Source: Ditylenchus dipsaci
Lineage: Eukaryota; Nematoda; Chromadorea; Rhabditida; Anguinidae
Assembly: GCA_004194705.1 (NCBI GenBank)
Contig: SADC01001227.1
Span: 2,604,001-2,668,000 of the forward strand
DNA: 64,000 nucleotides
Reading direction: 5' to 3'
This document shows positions 55,401 to 63,874 of the stretch, in pieces. The notes under the pieces are model-generated. The model saw only the letters and a list, made by a program, of their open reading frames with translations, searched no databases and was not told the DNA's origin. Every line of letters begins with the position of its first letter. The first letter of the stretch is position 1. The translations under genes and the position numbers were made by a program.

Positions 55401-58400
55401 GACAACCTTACCCACAATCCTATACACGAAAATGATCAGCGTGAAATTCTGCACCAGATCGTCTGCTTGTCCAGGTCAGCCGTTCTCGGTTAAGAGTTAC
55501 AAGAAATTTTATAAAAAAAATTACCGCTAACTGTTCTTTGAACCTTTTGGAGACTACCAAATCTCAAAAATATATAGGAGGAAAATGCCCAAAATTATAC
55601 GGCCGGACATTTCGTAATAAATGCCCGGACATATGCCAGGGCATTTGCGCCCGCATATGTCCGGGCATATGCTTATTACCCAACCCTATAAAAACCATGA
55701 AATTTGAGAAGGCATATGCCCGGGCTTATGTCCGGCCATATGCCCGGGCATATGCTTATTGCCCAACCCCATGAAAACAATAAAATTTAAAAGAGACTTT
55801 CTGAGAAAATGATAAAGTCACAAAGGAATATTTACCACGATTTTTTTTCAAAATTTTTCTGTGATGTCCATCATGTTCTGCTACTCTTCTTGAAAAACTT
55901 TAAAAAACAGTCCATGAGAAATATGCAAATTGACCGAAATATATGCATTTTAAAAAGTGCACTCAATTTTGTTCTTAATTTTCACCATTCTGCTTTAAAT
56001 GTTGATTTTAACTGCATTCTAGTGCAGTTTTCTGAAAACATTCGGTGTCTTAGATTTGGCTTAAACTACGCTTTCTTTTGAGGTATTGAACTACTAATAA
56101 TTCTTATAAAGAAAATTGGAACCACTCGCTTTTTTGAAAAGTGTGTTTTATAAAATGCAAATTTTCGTGAAAAATAACGATTTCTCCATTTTTCCATATA
56201 TTCTGACCTGATTTTTATTGTAGATTCTGATTCAGCATTTCAAACTGAACGAGTTGGCCAAAAAAATTTTGGATCGAGCGTGGGGGGGGATGTTGGGGAA
56301 AGTTATAAGTGTTTGAAATCACTATCTCACACGAAACTTCACACGTAAATTCCCCATAACTTCAGATTTAACACCGGATTCGTGCTCAACATGGTCGATT
56401 TGCATGTGAAACTACTTTAAAGGCTAAAATTCATTTTCGCCCTCAAAATGCTCATTTACGCCCTCAAATCAATTATTTACGCCCTCAAATTTGAAAATTG
56501 ATCAAAATGCTCATTTACGCCCTCAAATTGCTCATTTACGCCCTCAAATTTATTATTTACGCCCTCAAATCGATCAAATTGGGTGGGAATTCCCTATTTT
56601 AGATGGCCATATTTTCAGAACTCGAATGTCTGACTGTGTTTAGACTTTCCAAACCGGTATCTTCAGTTTCCCTGAGCCATTCTCAGGCGGAGGTGCACTG
56701 GTGATGGTACCTAGGTGAAGTACCTATGTGGGTACCAAGTGGTCGTCCACTTGGATCAAAATTTTTTTTAACGTTTTTCATGTTCCGAAACTTGTTTTTT
56801 GGATTTATTCGGGCATGCTGAAGATGGTTTGACGGTGGTAAAATGCCGTGTTCTCAAGTATTTTTTGAGTGTTGTGAAATAATTGATTTTGGTGAAATCA
56901 ATTATTCACCAAAACTCAAAATATACTCGAGAACACGGGATTTTACCACTGTCAAACCATCTTCAGTATGCCCGAATTAGTCCAGAAAACAGGTTTGGAA
57001 CATGAAAAATGTAAAAATTTTTATGATATAAGTGGACGATCGGCTGGTTTCGCTGGTTGAGACTAAAAATTTGAATTCCCGCAAAATGTTGGCTAAAATA
57101 AGCATTTTGGTCGATTTGAGGGCGTAAAAAAGAAATTTGAGGGCGTAAATGAGTAATTTGAGGGCGTAAATGAGTAATTTGAGGGCGTAAATAAGCATTT
57201 TGATCAATTTCAAATTTGAGGGCGTAAATAATTAATTTGAGGGCGTAAATGAGCATTTTGAGGGCGCAAATCACCTATAGCCACTTTAAAATAAAAAATT
57301 GCCTTCAAATTTCAAAATCCGATCGAGACAAAAATATTTAAAAGTGTTTTATTGAGTTATTGAAATTCTTTTTTTTTAATAATTTTTTGTCTCGAGCGGA
57401 TTTTGAAATTCGAAGGCAATTTCTTGATCTTAACGTAGTTTCACATGGAAATCGACCACGCTGAAACAAATCCGGTGTTAAAATTTAAGGTTTTCTTAGC
57501 AGAAAAAAAGTTATGCGGAATTTACGTGTGAAATTTCGTGTGAGATAGTGATTTCAAACGCCTATAACTGTTCAGGAAGAGTAGCAGAACATGATGGACA
57601 TTACAGAAAAATTTTGAAATAAAATCGTGGTAAGTCGGTTCATCATTCTCTCAGAAATTGTCTTTTAAGAAGGCATATGTCCGGGCATATGCTTATTGCC
57701 CAACCCTATAAAAACAATAAAATTTAAGCAGGCATATGCCCGGGCATATCTCCGGGCATATGCTTATTGCCCAACCCTATAAAAACAATAAAATTTAAGC
57801 AGGCATATGCCGGGCATATCTCCGGGCATATGCTTATTGCCCAACCCTATAAAAACAATAAAATTTGAGCAGGCAGACTGATACTTCTCTAAAATAATTG
57901 CTTTCTTAGAGGATAAGAAGAAAAAATTTTTGAAAAAAATCAACAGGGGGGACCAAAGCAGATTTTTTTCGGCGTCGGCATTGACACATATAGAGCCTGA
58001 AAATATGTTCAAAATTGCTCATTTTTTCCTAGATTTGGCTTGAAAAAGGCTAAAATTTGGTCAAAAATACTTTAAAAAAGCCATTTATCCCTGAGGGTTG
58101 GGAGGCAATTTTTTTTTCTATTTTTTTTCAACATGGGACTTGGCAAAAAGTACCTCTAAGTACATTTCTGATCAAGATTCTTGCTCGGAATTATGTCTAA
58201 GGTAAGTGAGTGCGCGCATCTCTAACCAATTAAGCCCCCTGCGCCCTCTTCGGGGCGCAGGGGGCTTGGTTGCTTGGGGTTGAGATGCGCACACCCACAT
58301 ACCTTAGACGAAAATCAATCGAAAGTAACTCTGGATGCATAAAACATACCAGAGTTTATTTATGCGGTAGGCCCCAGTTTTCAAAAATATGTTCAACATC

Positions 58401-61400
58401 ATCCTTTTTAAACAAAATAGGACTCTAATTGGCCTTTTTATCACCCCAAACAGGCCTAAATCCTCTTAAAGTGGTCAAAATGGGTAATTTTGGGTAGGTA
58501 GTGCCGAAACTTAACTTTTTATTGACCAGAACTCAAAACTAATGTCTTTTTTGATTGCATTGTAAAAACTGTTTTATTTTGAACCGATTCAAAATTTATA
58601 CTCAGGCTGGGAAACGTCCCAGGGCGAGAAACGTCCCAGGGCGGGAAACGGCCGGGCGGGAAACGGTCGGGCGGGAAACGGCCGGGCGGGAAACGGCTCC
58701 GGGCGGGAAATGTCCTGGGCGGGAAATGTCCTGGGCGGGAAACGTCCGTGTCCCTGTAGGACTTATAGAAATAGTCGTAATTTGACCTATATGTAACATT
58801 GGGGAAGGGAGCGGGGGGGGGGGGGGGGGGGTTTGATTTCGGGTCACTTTCCAAATGGTGCGAGTATGGGGGGGGGATGTACCAAAAGAATTACCACCAT
58901 TTGAATCAGGGGATTGCCCAATGATTAGAAAATTAATGGTTTAACTTTTTAAACTCAATTTTGAAGCTTATATGAAATTAGAACAAATGCAACAACCTGT
59001 AAACCGCTACGATAGAACATTTGCTTGACTTCGAATTCTTTGGTCCAATCTAATAGTTCGTCTTTTTCTCCAAAGTTTAAGCACTCTGATTCAGCGCTAA
59101 AGTCCAATGGTGAAGGGATCAGTCCCTGATTGCAGGGTTTTTTAACCGCCACATCTAGCAAGTTTTTCTTGCGCATTTCCGAAAATGAAAAACTGTAAAA
59201 AGCTTTCGGTTTCAACCAGCTCGACGTCCCAAAGTAAATATGAGTGGCAGTAACAGAGCACCAGGTGACACTTTCGTCAGGAGGGTTAAGCTTTGCTAAC
59301 AATTGCTTTTTAGAATAATGGTACAAATAGATGCTTTCCTGAAAAAATAGTGATGACTAACTAAGAAGAACTGAACGCTATTTGGATAATTTCCTAAACC
59401 AGCTTTTTTAAATGTTGCTTAACTCCAAATATCGGCCCCGAAACACATTGGAAGCTTAAAACTACCGTATTTTCTCTATTAATGAACCCGGATTCATTAT
59501 TTTCAACCCTTCGAAAATGTTGAAATTGTATATCAAAAATGGCCCTAACTCTGAAATCCTAGTCAAAAATCGAGGGGGTTCATTATTAGAGAGGGGTTCA
59601 TTAATAGAGAAAATACGGTAATCCATAAAACACTGACTGGAATTCTGATCCGCTCAATCGCTTTTTCGCAAAAAGTTTACCCTCCCCCCTTTTAGTAAGC
59701 CCCAAAAAACTGATTTAGACTGGCTTCTTGGCCACTCCGGGGTTGGTTATCGAGCAATCCAAATCATTCTATGACTAAAAAATTTAAATTCCCGCAAAAT
59801 TTTGAACAAAAAAATTAATTTGCGGCAGAAAAAAGTAGTGCTGCGTGCGATGCGATATATCGCATCGCAAACATCGCAACATCGCACGAAATTTTGCCTT
59901 AAACATCGCATCGCAACATCGCATCGCAAAGTTTTGAAACATCGCAAAATCGCATCGCAAGTCCTCGGACCCAAAAACATCGCATCGCAACATCGCAAAA
60001 ACACAAATGCGCAGCACTAGAAAAAAGTATATTTGCGGCAAAAAAGTGTATATTTGCAAAAAAAAGCAATGCTCTTTTAAAAGCACTTTTACATGCAAAT
60101 CGAGTATGCTGAACACGAATCTGGTGTCAGATTTAAAAAAATTTGTCATTATACCTCTTGCGGATTCTAATTTTGATTTGAAAAAACCGCCTAAATTAAT
60201 CGAGTCGCTTAATTTAGGGGGTCGCCTGAAATAGGTGAATTTAGGCAGCTTTTCCTTTTAAATTCGGCCTATCATTATAAGGAATAGGCGGAAAAGCTCA
60301 TCCTTAATCTTTAGTGATGACACAGTCAAATATGTGACTTGATTATGCATTGGGTAGTGAGAGAGTGTCCTGGTGATGTTCTCGACTTCGACTCTCACCC
60401 TGTGCTTTTTATTTTTTTCTTTCATTGTTTTTGCGCTGTTTTACTTTTTATTGTAGTTTAAAGCTTTAAATGCTTCTTTTTGCGTGAAAAAGTGCAAAAT
60501 GTGATCAGTATCATGACAGCTAGATAGGAACGAAAATTTAGCGAAGCACCATTTAAGCTAATAGTGAGCACGTTCAATGAACCCATTTTAGGCAATTTCG
60601 TTAAGCTTATCAAGTATGCATATCAAGATCAATATCTCTGTCCTCTAATTTGGTGTCAATATCTTACCATAAACATATCATACTTAAAATTTTCGACCCT
60701 ACCGGAGTATACCACCACCCCCCCCCCAAAATGAAATTTTTTTAAGTGTTTCCAAACACCCTATATCGACCTAAAATCCCACAGGCGTTCAAAGAAAAAG
60801 ACATTACTTTTGAGTTCTGGTCAATAAAAAATGAGTTTTGGCATTTTGAAATCGACCATTTGCCTGTATTAGAATGTTTTGGTCACTGGAGCTGGGCAAA
60901 AAGGGCCTCTAAATGCATTTTTGTTCAAGAGGCTTTCTCGGAATTATGTCTAAGTTAAGCGAGTGCGTCCCCTTCGGGCATTTGTCCCTTCGGCCTGCGT
61001 CCCTTCGGGCGTCCCCTTTGGGCCTCCTGCCCCCTTCGGAGGCAGGAGGCTTGGTGGCTTGGAGTTGAGATGCGCACACCCACATACCTTAGACAAAAAT
61101 CACTCGAAAGCGACTCTGGATAGATAAAAATGTATACATACCAGAGTTTTTCATGCAGCAGGTACCAATAAACAAAACTATGTTTAACATCTTCCTTATT
61201 ACACTGAATTTGCCCATTTTTGGTCCATTTCCACCATAATACAGCCCTAAATCCTTCAAAAACGGTCAAATAGGTATTTTTGGTGGCTCCAAAACTTAAT
61301 TTTTTATTGACTAGAACTTAAAAATAATGTCTTTATTGAGCTTCTGAGGCAATTTTAAGTCGATATAGGGTGTTTGAAAACACTTTGAAAAAATTTCATT

Positions 61401-63302
61401 TGGGAGCGGGCATCATACAATACCATCATGACAATTCAATTTCATGAAAAAAGAAGCATTCGAAGCTTAAATTACAATAAAAAGCAAAACAACGCGAAAA
61501 ACAACAAAATAAAAAAAGCGCTGGGTGGGAGTAGATGTTGAGAGCATCACCAGGACACTCTCTCACCACCCACTGCATTAACAAGTCACATAATTGACTG
61601 TGACATCACTAAAGATTTATGTGCATTTAGTGCACCCCCTTGAAGTGCACCCCTCTGGCAAGGGGGTGCACTTAAGAGGGTGCACTACAGGGGGTGCACT
61701 TCAAGGCGGGTGCACTTCAAGGGGGGTGCACTTCAGTCATTTTTCATATATATTTTATGTTTTGTCTTAAAGGGAAGCCATAATTTTATGTTTTTAACCA
61801 AAAATTCCCTACACCACAGTGCATATTTTGAGATGATGTTATTCTAGGTGTTTTGGGTGGTACTGTCTGTTTTAGCTAGTGATGGTTTTAAGTGCTTTTG
61901 ACTGTTTTGGGTGGTTTTGGGTGGTTTGAAGTGGTTTTCGGTGATTTGGGGTGGTTTGGGTAGTTTCGGTTTTTTTGGTGGTTTTGGTAGATCTGGGTGG
62001 TTTCGGCTGTTTCGGATGGTTTTTGGTGGATTTGGGTGGTTCAGGGTGACTCGGACACATTCTAAAAAATTTCGGAAAAAACGTAAAAAACTGCCTTGGT
62101 CCCCTCTGTTAGTCCTTGCCAAATCTCGTTTTGCCAGATCTCGTTTTTGCCAAATCTACCCTACCCTTGGTTTTAAAATGTGCATGGATTATCCAGTCGA
62201 ACTAAAGTTGATCATAGAAAAACATTTTAAATTTTAAAAGTTTTATACAAGACGAAAATATTACTACCCGGGTACCACTACACTACCTGAGATCCCCAAC
62301 CTGGGTACGACTACCTGGGTACAACAAAACCAAGTGGTCGTCCACTTGGAGCAAAATTTTTTTACGTTTTTCATGTTCCGAAACCTGTTTTCTGGACTAA
62401 TTCGGGCATGCCGAAAATGATTCGATAGTGGTGAAACACCGTTTTGTAGAGTATTTTTTGAGTTTTGGGAGATAATTGATTTTACCATAGCTCAATTTTA
62501 CCAAAACTCAAAAAATACTCTACAAAACGGCATTTCACCACTATCAAACCTTCTTCAGCATTCCCGAATTAGTCCAGAAAATAGGTTTTAAACCCAGAAA
62601 AATAAAAACAATCGCTCCAAGTGGACGACCACTTGGTTTGGTTGGTTCAGACTACAAAAATGTTCGAAACGCACGAATTTGAAAAGTGTGGACCATTTTG
62701 TGTGTGGACCAATTCAGTATGGATCAGTTCGGTGTGGATCAATTTGCTTAACGCCCTTAAATGAATTTACAGTCAACCCTCAATTTAACGACACCCCTAT
62801 TCAACGACGAAAAATACCCTCAATTTAACGACACCCGACTTATTTTGCATCTTGATTCTGCATTTTCAAGGCCAACCCTAGTAATTATGGTGATTATTAT
62901 GGTGATTCAGCAAATATATTACCAAAAAAATCGACAGGGAGGACCGAGGCAAAAAAAATATTGGCCCTCTTCTAGGACAGTGCCAAAAAAGAGTCATTTT
63001 TTGCGCTCCTTATTTCGCCCCTTATTTGAGAAGGGTCGTTCGAAAGAGAAACTATGGTATATGCAAAGGTCAAAAAGTGTCCGACTTACCTGTCTCCACT
63101 TCTCGCGGTATGACAAAACAAATAGTTCTGTGTGTCTAACTTTTGTAGAATTAATCAGGCAACGCTCGCTGTCTTCTTTGATCAGTGTATACCATGTAGT
63201 AGGGTTGTGGGCATCCTCTACTGTGGTTTCAATTAATTTTTTGTTGGGAGCTTCATGGTTGGTCAATGCTGTCAATAGCCCGTTTGGAAGTATAGTTTGT
63301 AA
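43416..63302 (-). CDS. PREP: prolyl oligopeptidase (S9A), C-terminal two thirds
   Basis: Seven exons: 63090-63302, 58997-59338, 48407-48585, 48226-48360, 45837-45932, 45585-45680, 43416-43689, all joining in phase (444 codons plus stop). The first two cover the last propeller blades (LTNHEAPNKKLI, LFVLSYREKWRQ, FEVKQMFYRSG). Then comes the hydrolase domain: ILTAYGGYGRVMP, FGGVVAIAHVRGGG, WHKQGIRDNQQNSFDDF, GMGGSKGGLL with the catalytic Ser (codon 45911-45913), SYSPLHNI, LDVR with the Asp (43614-43616) and KRGHF with the His (43494-43496). The enzyme cuts short peptides after proline, usually in the cytosol. Oddities: Lys follows the catalytic Ser where Asn is usual, and GGGEYG is replaced by a longer segment. 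N-terminal exons lie beyond the window. Introns reach about 10 kb and are full of transposons. Confidence 0.93.
43752..44173. mobile_element. hAT-like MITE with CACACT arms
   Basis: 422 bp, left CAGTGTTTCCAAAACTTACA, right inverse of CAGTGTTTACAAAAAA; TSD ATTCACAA at 43744-43751 and 44174-44181. Arms hold repeated TCACACTTT. Lies in the last intron of the peptidase gene. Confidence 0.92.
44201..44302. mobile_element. short inverted repeat GGGCAGGAGAAGAGTG
   Basis: GGGCAGGAGAAGAGTG at the left and CACTCTTCTCCTGCCC at the right enclose about 70 bp; outer GCGGA/TTTGCGG also related. Confidence 0.7.
44371..44678. mobile_element. inverted-repeat MITE (TATTCAGTTGGTG)
   Basis: TATTCAGTTGGTG and TAGTTGAGGTT, AATGAGCTATTGACT are mirrored by AGTCAATAGCTCATTTA, ACTTCAACTACGTGAT and CACCAACTGAATA. 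About 308 bp. Confidence 0.75.
44705..44965. mobile_element. CCGTATTT-type MITE, TTAACTCCCC family
   Basis: 261 bp between TA; left CCGTATTTACTGTATTAACT with CCCCACCCTCTGATAACT, right GACTTAATACAGTAAATACG. Inner text TTTTGCGTTTTCTTAGTTGC also occurs in 29711-29951 and 51541-52012, so the cores are related. Confidence 0.88.
45072..45261. mobile_element. pogo-like MITE, CCATAGTGYACAC family
   Basis: 190 bp between TA; left CAGTCAACTCCCTCCATAGT, arms of CCATAGTGTACACTCG-type units (four or more), right inverse. Confidence 0.92.
46217..47347. mobile_element. CCGTATATACT-type element, TTTAAGCCCC family
   Basis: Left CCGTATATACTCTAATTTAA then GCCCCGGGG; right GGGGGGCTTAAATTAGAGTT then AATACGG, TA both sides. 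1.13 kb, longer than the usual 150-260 bp, partly from the nested TTAA MITE. Confidence 0.82.
46420..46651. mobile_element. TTAA-flanked MITE, copy 2
   Basis: 232 bp, terminal AGGCCATTGCC, TTAA at 46416-46419 and 46652-46655. Clear sibling of 5555-5797. Confidence 0.9.
47540..47622 (-). mobile_element. pogo-like end, GATTTAAGGACA family
   Basis: CTCGATTTAAGGACACTCGA and the mirror GTGTCCTTAAACCGAGG end in GTTTGACTG then TA. A further CAATTTAAGGAC unit at 47483. Left terminus not found. Confidence 0.6.
47711..48225. other. peptidase intron, no gene seen
   Basis: An open frame at 47696-47986 shows no recognisable motif. AT-rich remainder. Confidence 0.35.
48824..49407. mobile_element. hAT-like element whose right TSD is split by another insertion
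   Basis: Left TAGAGTTGTGATATTTGCGC, right inverse of TAGAGTTGTGAAGTCCGAAT; arms repeat GCGCGAAGAT and GCGAATATTC. TSD TATAAATC at 48816-48823. On the right TATA (49408-49411) and AATC (49514-49517) are parted by the pogo-like MITE 49412-49511. Confidence 0.88.
49412..49511. mobile_element. pogo-like MITE, GATTTAGTGATCA family
   Basis: 100 bp between TA; left CAGTCGACGCTCGATTTAGT, arms of CTCGATTTAGTGTTCA units, right inverse ending GAGCGTCGACTG. Confidence 0.93.
49531..49681. mobile_element. inverted repeat AAAAATGCCTACTTTTTAGA
   Basis: Left AAAAATGCCTACTTTTTAGA, CTGAAAAATTTTAATTT; right mirror near 49640-49681. About 150 bp. Confidence 0.65.
49874..50385. mobile_element. hAT-like element with GGCGCCGGCGCTG arms
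   Basis: Left CAGTGTTGTTCCGGCGCTGC, right inverse of CAGTGTTGTTCCAGTGCCGA. Arms are strongly G/C rich (GGCGCCGGCGCTGG units) in an AT-rich setting. Flanking 8-mers do not match, so no TSD. Confidence 0.72.
50693..50867. mobile_element. pogo-like MITE, GATTTAACGTACCCC family, copy 1
   Basis: 175 bp between TA; left CAGTCGAGTCTCGATTTAAC with repeated GATTTAACGTACCCCT units; same element inverted at 63696-63870 (shared CCAATAATAAACTCCGTCAA). Confidence 0.95.
51040..51245. repeat. repeat R, copy near 51.1 kb
   Basis: ACGCGTGCGCGCATCTCTAA then CAAGCCCCCTGCGCCCC/GGGG turn, then GTTGAGATGCGCACACCCAC, AAATCACCCGAAAGTGACTC and TATGCGATCGGCCCCAG. Hairpin arms intact. Confidence 0.75.
51541..52012. 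mobile_element. CCGTCTTTCC-type element, TAATAAGYGCCC family, with nested sibling
   Basis: Left CCGTCTTTCCTCTAATAAGT then GCCC; right GGGCGCTTATTAAAGGAAATACGG in pieces GCGCTTATTAAAGG and AAATACGG. TA both sides. Nested element 51575-51811 inside the left arm. Confidence 0.85.
51575..51811. mobile_element. CCGTAAATACT-type MITE, TTAAACGGCCC family
   Basis: 237 bp between TA; left CCGTAAATACTCTATTAAAC then GGCCCGGGCC; right GGCCGTTTAATAGAGTATTT then ACGG. Confidence 0.92.
52440..55489. mobile_element. TTAA-flanked palindromic element (family 2)
   Basis: Left CACGAGAACGGCTGACCAGG, right inverse of CCGAGAACGGCTGACCTGGA; TTAA at 52436-52439 and 55490-55493. Without the hAT insertion it is about 1.94 kb, with arms 52440-53390 and 53430-54300 mirrored around a centre near 53410. 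Both arms give the same conceptual frame (about 53220-52937 and its mirror), but arm pairing explains that; coding is doubtful. Confidence 0.85.
54304..55410. mobile_element. hAT-like element with TCGACCGGTCGAAA arms
   Basis: 1107 bp. Left TAGGGTTGTCGACTCGACCG, right inverse of TAAGGTTGTCGACCGGTCGA; TSD CCCACAAT at 54296-54303 and 55411-55418. Each arm repeats TTCGACCTTCGACTCGACCG five or so times. No transposase; AT-rich middle. Confidence 0.94.
55795..57668. mobile_element. 1.87-kb palindromic element with TTTACGCCCTCAAAT arrays
   Basis: Outer arms TTTCTGAGAAAATGAT and GATGTCCATCATGTTCTGCT are mirrored near 57560-57668; middle arms TCACACGTAAATTCC likewise. Inside, TTTACGCCCTCAAAT is repeated seven or more times at 56448-56575 and inverted at 57110-57265. 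The centre (about 56690-57055) is an element of the AAGTGGTCGTCCACTTGG family also at 62262-62640. Confidence 0.82.
57667..57880. repeat. tandem repeat, about 72-bp unit with hAT-like ends
   Basis: Three copies of GGGCATATGCTTATTGCCCA then ACCCTATAAAAACAATAAAA then TTTAAGCAGGCATATGCC. Each unit ends like the right terminus of the element at 52042-55688, so solo ends and flank have been amplified in tandem. Two looser copies at 55630-55790. Confidence 0.8.
58020..58480. repeat. repeat R, copy near 58.2 kb (best hairpin)
   Basis: GTCTAAGGTAAGTGAGTGCG then CGCATCTCTAACC pairs with GGGTTGAGATGCGCACACCC then ACATACCTTAGAC. The loop is itself a stem, GCCCCCTGCGCCC/GGGGCGCAGGGGGC. Confidence 0.82.
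58607..58755. repeat. G-rich minisatellite GGGCGGGAAACGKCC
   Basis: About nine units of 14-17 bp (GGGCGGGAAACGGCC, GGGCGGGAAATGTCCT, GGGCGAGAAACGTCCCA) in the peptidase intron. GGG blocks at regular spacing could fold as G-quadruplex. A run of 18 G follows at about 58812. Confidence 0.9.
59465..59618. mobile_element. CCGTATTT-type MITE, ATGAACCC family, copy 2
   Basis: 154 bp between TA, inverse orientation to 27053-27206 and nearly identical, so a recently mobile family. Confidence 0.93.
59836..60019. mobile_element. hAT-like MITE with CATCGCATCGCAA arms
   Basis: 184 bp. Left TAGTGCTGCGTGCGATGCGA, right inverse of TAGTGCTGCGCATTTGTG; TSD GAAAAAAG at 59828-59835 and 60020-60027. Almost all of it is ACATCGCATCGCAACATCGC wording. 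Confidence 0.92.
60304..61619. mobile_element. 1.3-kb palindromic element centred on repeat R
   Basis: Outer arms AATCTTTAGTGATG, GTGAGAGAGTGTCCTGGTGA and TTTTTATTGTA are mirrored near 61440-61619; inner arms CCAAACACCCTATATCGAC likewise (60750, 61365). The centre 60860-61290 is a copy of repeat R. A stretch at 60357-60405 has A/B-box-like wording, and a relative of the outer arm lies at 35401-35455. Confidence 0.8.
61627..61737. repeat. GGGTGCACTTCA array with inverted start
   Basis: AGTGCACCCCCTTGAAGTGC then five GGGGTGCACTTCAA-type units in the opposite sense: a small foldback made of a tandem motif, no clear TSD. Confidence 0.75.
61850..62055. repeat. degenerate TGGTTTTGGG tract
   Basis: About 200 bases of GGTTTTGGGTGG-like units, strongly G/T on the plus strand. 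The long Pro/Thr/Lys-rich frames on the minus strand are products of this tract, not genes. Confidence 0.75.
62262..62640. mobile_element. foldback of the CCAAGTGGTCGTCCACTTGG family
   Basis: CCAAGTGGTCGTCCACTTGG at 62331 and its near-mirror at 62613-62637; ACTAATTCGGGCATGC, GGTGAAACACCGTTTTGTAG and ACTCAAAAAATACTC mirrored around 62490. Siblings at 56690-57055 and, worn, 41560-41720. Confidence 0.8.
62770..62850 (+). mobile_element. left end of a pogo-like element, AATTTAACGACACCC family
   Basis: CAGTCAACCCTCAATTTAAC preceded by TA, then CTATTCAACGACG and CTCAATTTAACGACACCC units. Right end not found in the window. Confidence 0.6.
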
Positions 63303-63530
63303 CTAAAAACATTGAAAAATTTTCGTAGCTCATGACTATTTTATATAAATCGATTTTTTAGAAAAAACAGAAGCGGAAGAATTGAAAATAACCGAAGCAA
63401 AGGTCAAACCTACGGCTTGTCAAAACGTCCAAAAGTTTAACTTTGGACATCCAGATGTGTGTTGTGATCAACCTAATAGATGGAAAAAGGCAATTTTCTC
63501 TGAGCTCAGAAGAAGTGATGTAAAAATGTA
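63303..63530. other. peptidase intron, no gene seen
   Basis: AT-rich, no exon continuing the peptidase upstream could be found between here and the window end. Confidence 0.4.
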
Positions 63531-63535
63531 AATTT

Positions 63536-63625
63536 CGGCACCGGCACCGGTGCCGCACCGGGTTTCAAATGCGGCACCGGCCGGCAGCTAGCTGAACATT
63601 TGAACCGGCGCCGGTGCCTATCACA
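63536..63625 (-). mobile_element. G/C-rich hAT-like end (GGCACCGGCACCGG)
   Basis: TGTAAATTTCGGCACCGGCA followed by CCGGTGCCG, GCGGCACCGGCC and GGCGCCGGTGCC. Same wording as the terminus at 46164. It probably marks the 3' end of the hAT element whose transposase tail is at 63875-64000. Confidence 0.55.
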
Positions 63626-63695
63626 TTCAGTACATTGTTTAAGGAAAAAAGTTTATTTTTTAACGGGTATGAGTTTTGTTGTTTAAAAAAAGGTA

Positions 63696-63870
63696 CAGTC
63701 GAGTCTCGATTTAACGTACCCCCTGGGGACCGGCCCTAGGGGTACGTTAAATCGATGGGTACGTTAATCGGGGTAAATTTGACGGAGTTTATTATTGGAG
63801 GGACCGACCCAGGGGTACGTTAAATCGAAGGGTACGTTAAATGGGGGTACGTTAAATCGAGACTCGACTG
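63696..63870. mobile_element. pogo-like MITE, GATTTAACGTACCCC family, copy 2
   Basis: 175 bp between TA, inverse orientation to 50693-50867 and the same length. It sits five bases beyond the stop of the hAT transposase tail. Confidence 0.95.
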
Positions 63871-63874
63871 TAGC

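Larger units (their letters stand above)
52042..55688. mobile_element. hAT-like element with GGGCATATGCCC arms, carrying a nested stack
   Basis: Left TAGGGTTGACTTATGCCGGA then GGGCATATGCCCGGACATAT; right inverse of TAGGGTTGGGTAATAAGCAT. Flanks TAAAAAAC and TAAAAACC fit one TSD with a one-base homopolymer difference, but the right flank is also part of a tandem unit, so the TSD is tentative. Further right-end copies follow at 55715-55770 and 57667-57880. Confidence 0.55.

Noticed and set aside
54304..55410. Possible CRISPR-like regular array (TCGACCGGTCGAAA units)
   Set aside because: The units lack unique spacers, lie in mirrored arms and are bounded by hAT termini with an 8-bp TSD.
58519..58854. 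Proline/arginine-rich frames on both strands
   Set aside because: Explained by the GGGCGGGAAACGKCC minisatellite and the poly-G run.
60357..60405. A tRNA-derived SINE head
   Set aside because: The A/B-box-like words are part of a 1.3-kb palindrome arm that repeats at 61520-61590, so a Pol III origin is not needed to explain them.
61844..62122. Long proline/threonine/lysine-rich frames on the minus strand
   Set aside because: They are translations of the TGGTTTTGGG tract in two frames and have no splice or start support.
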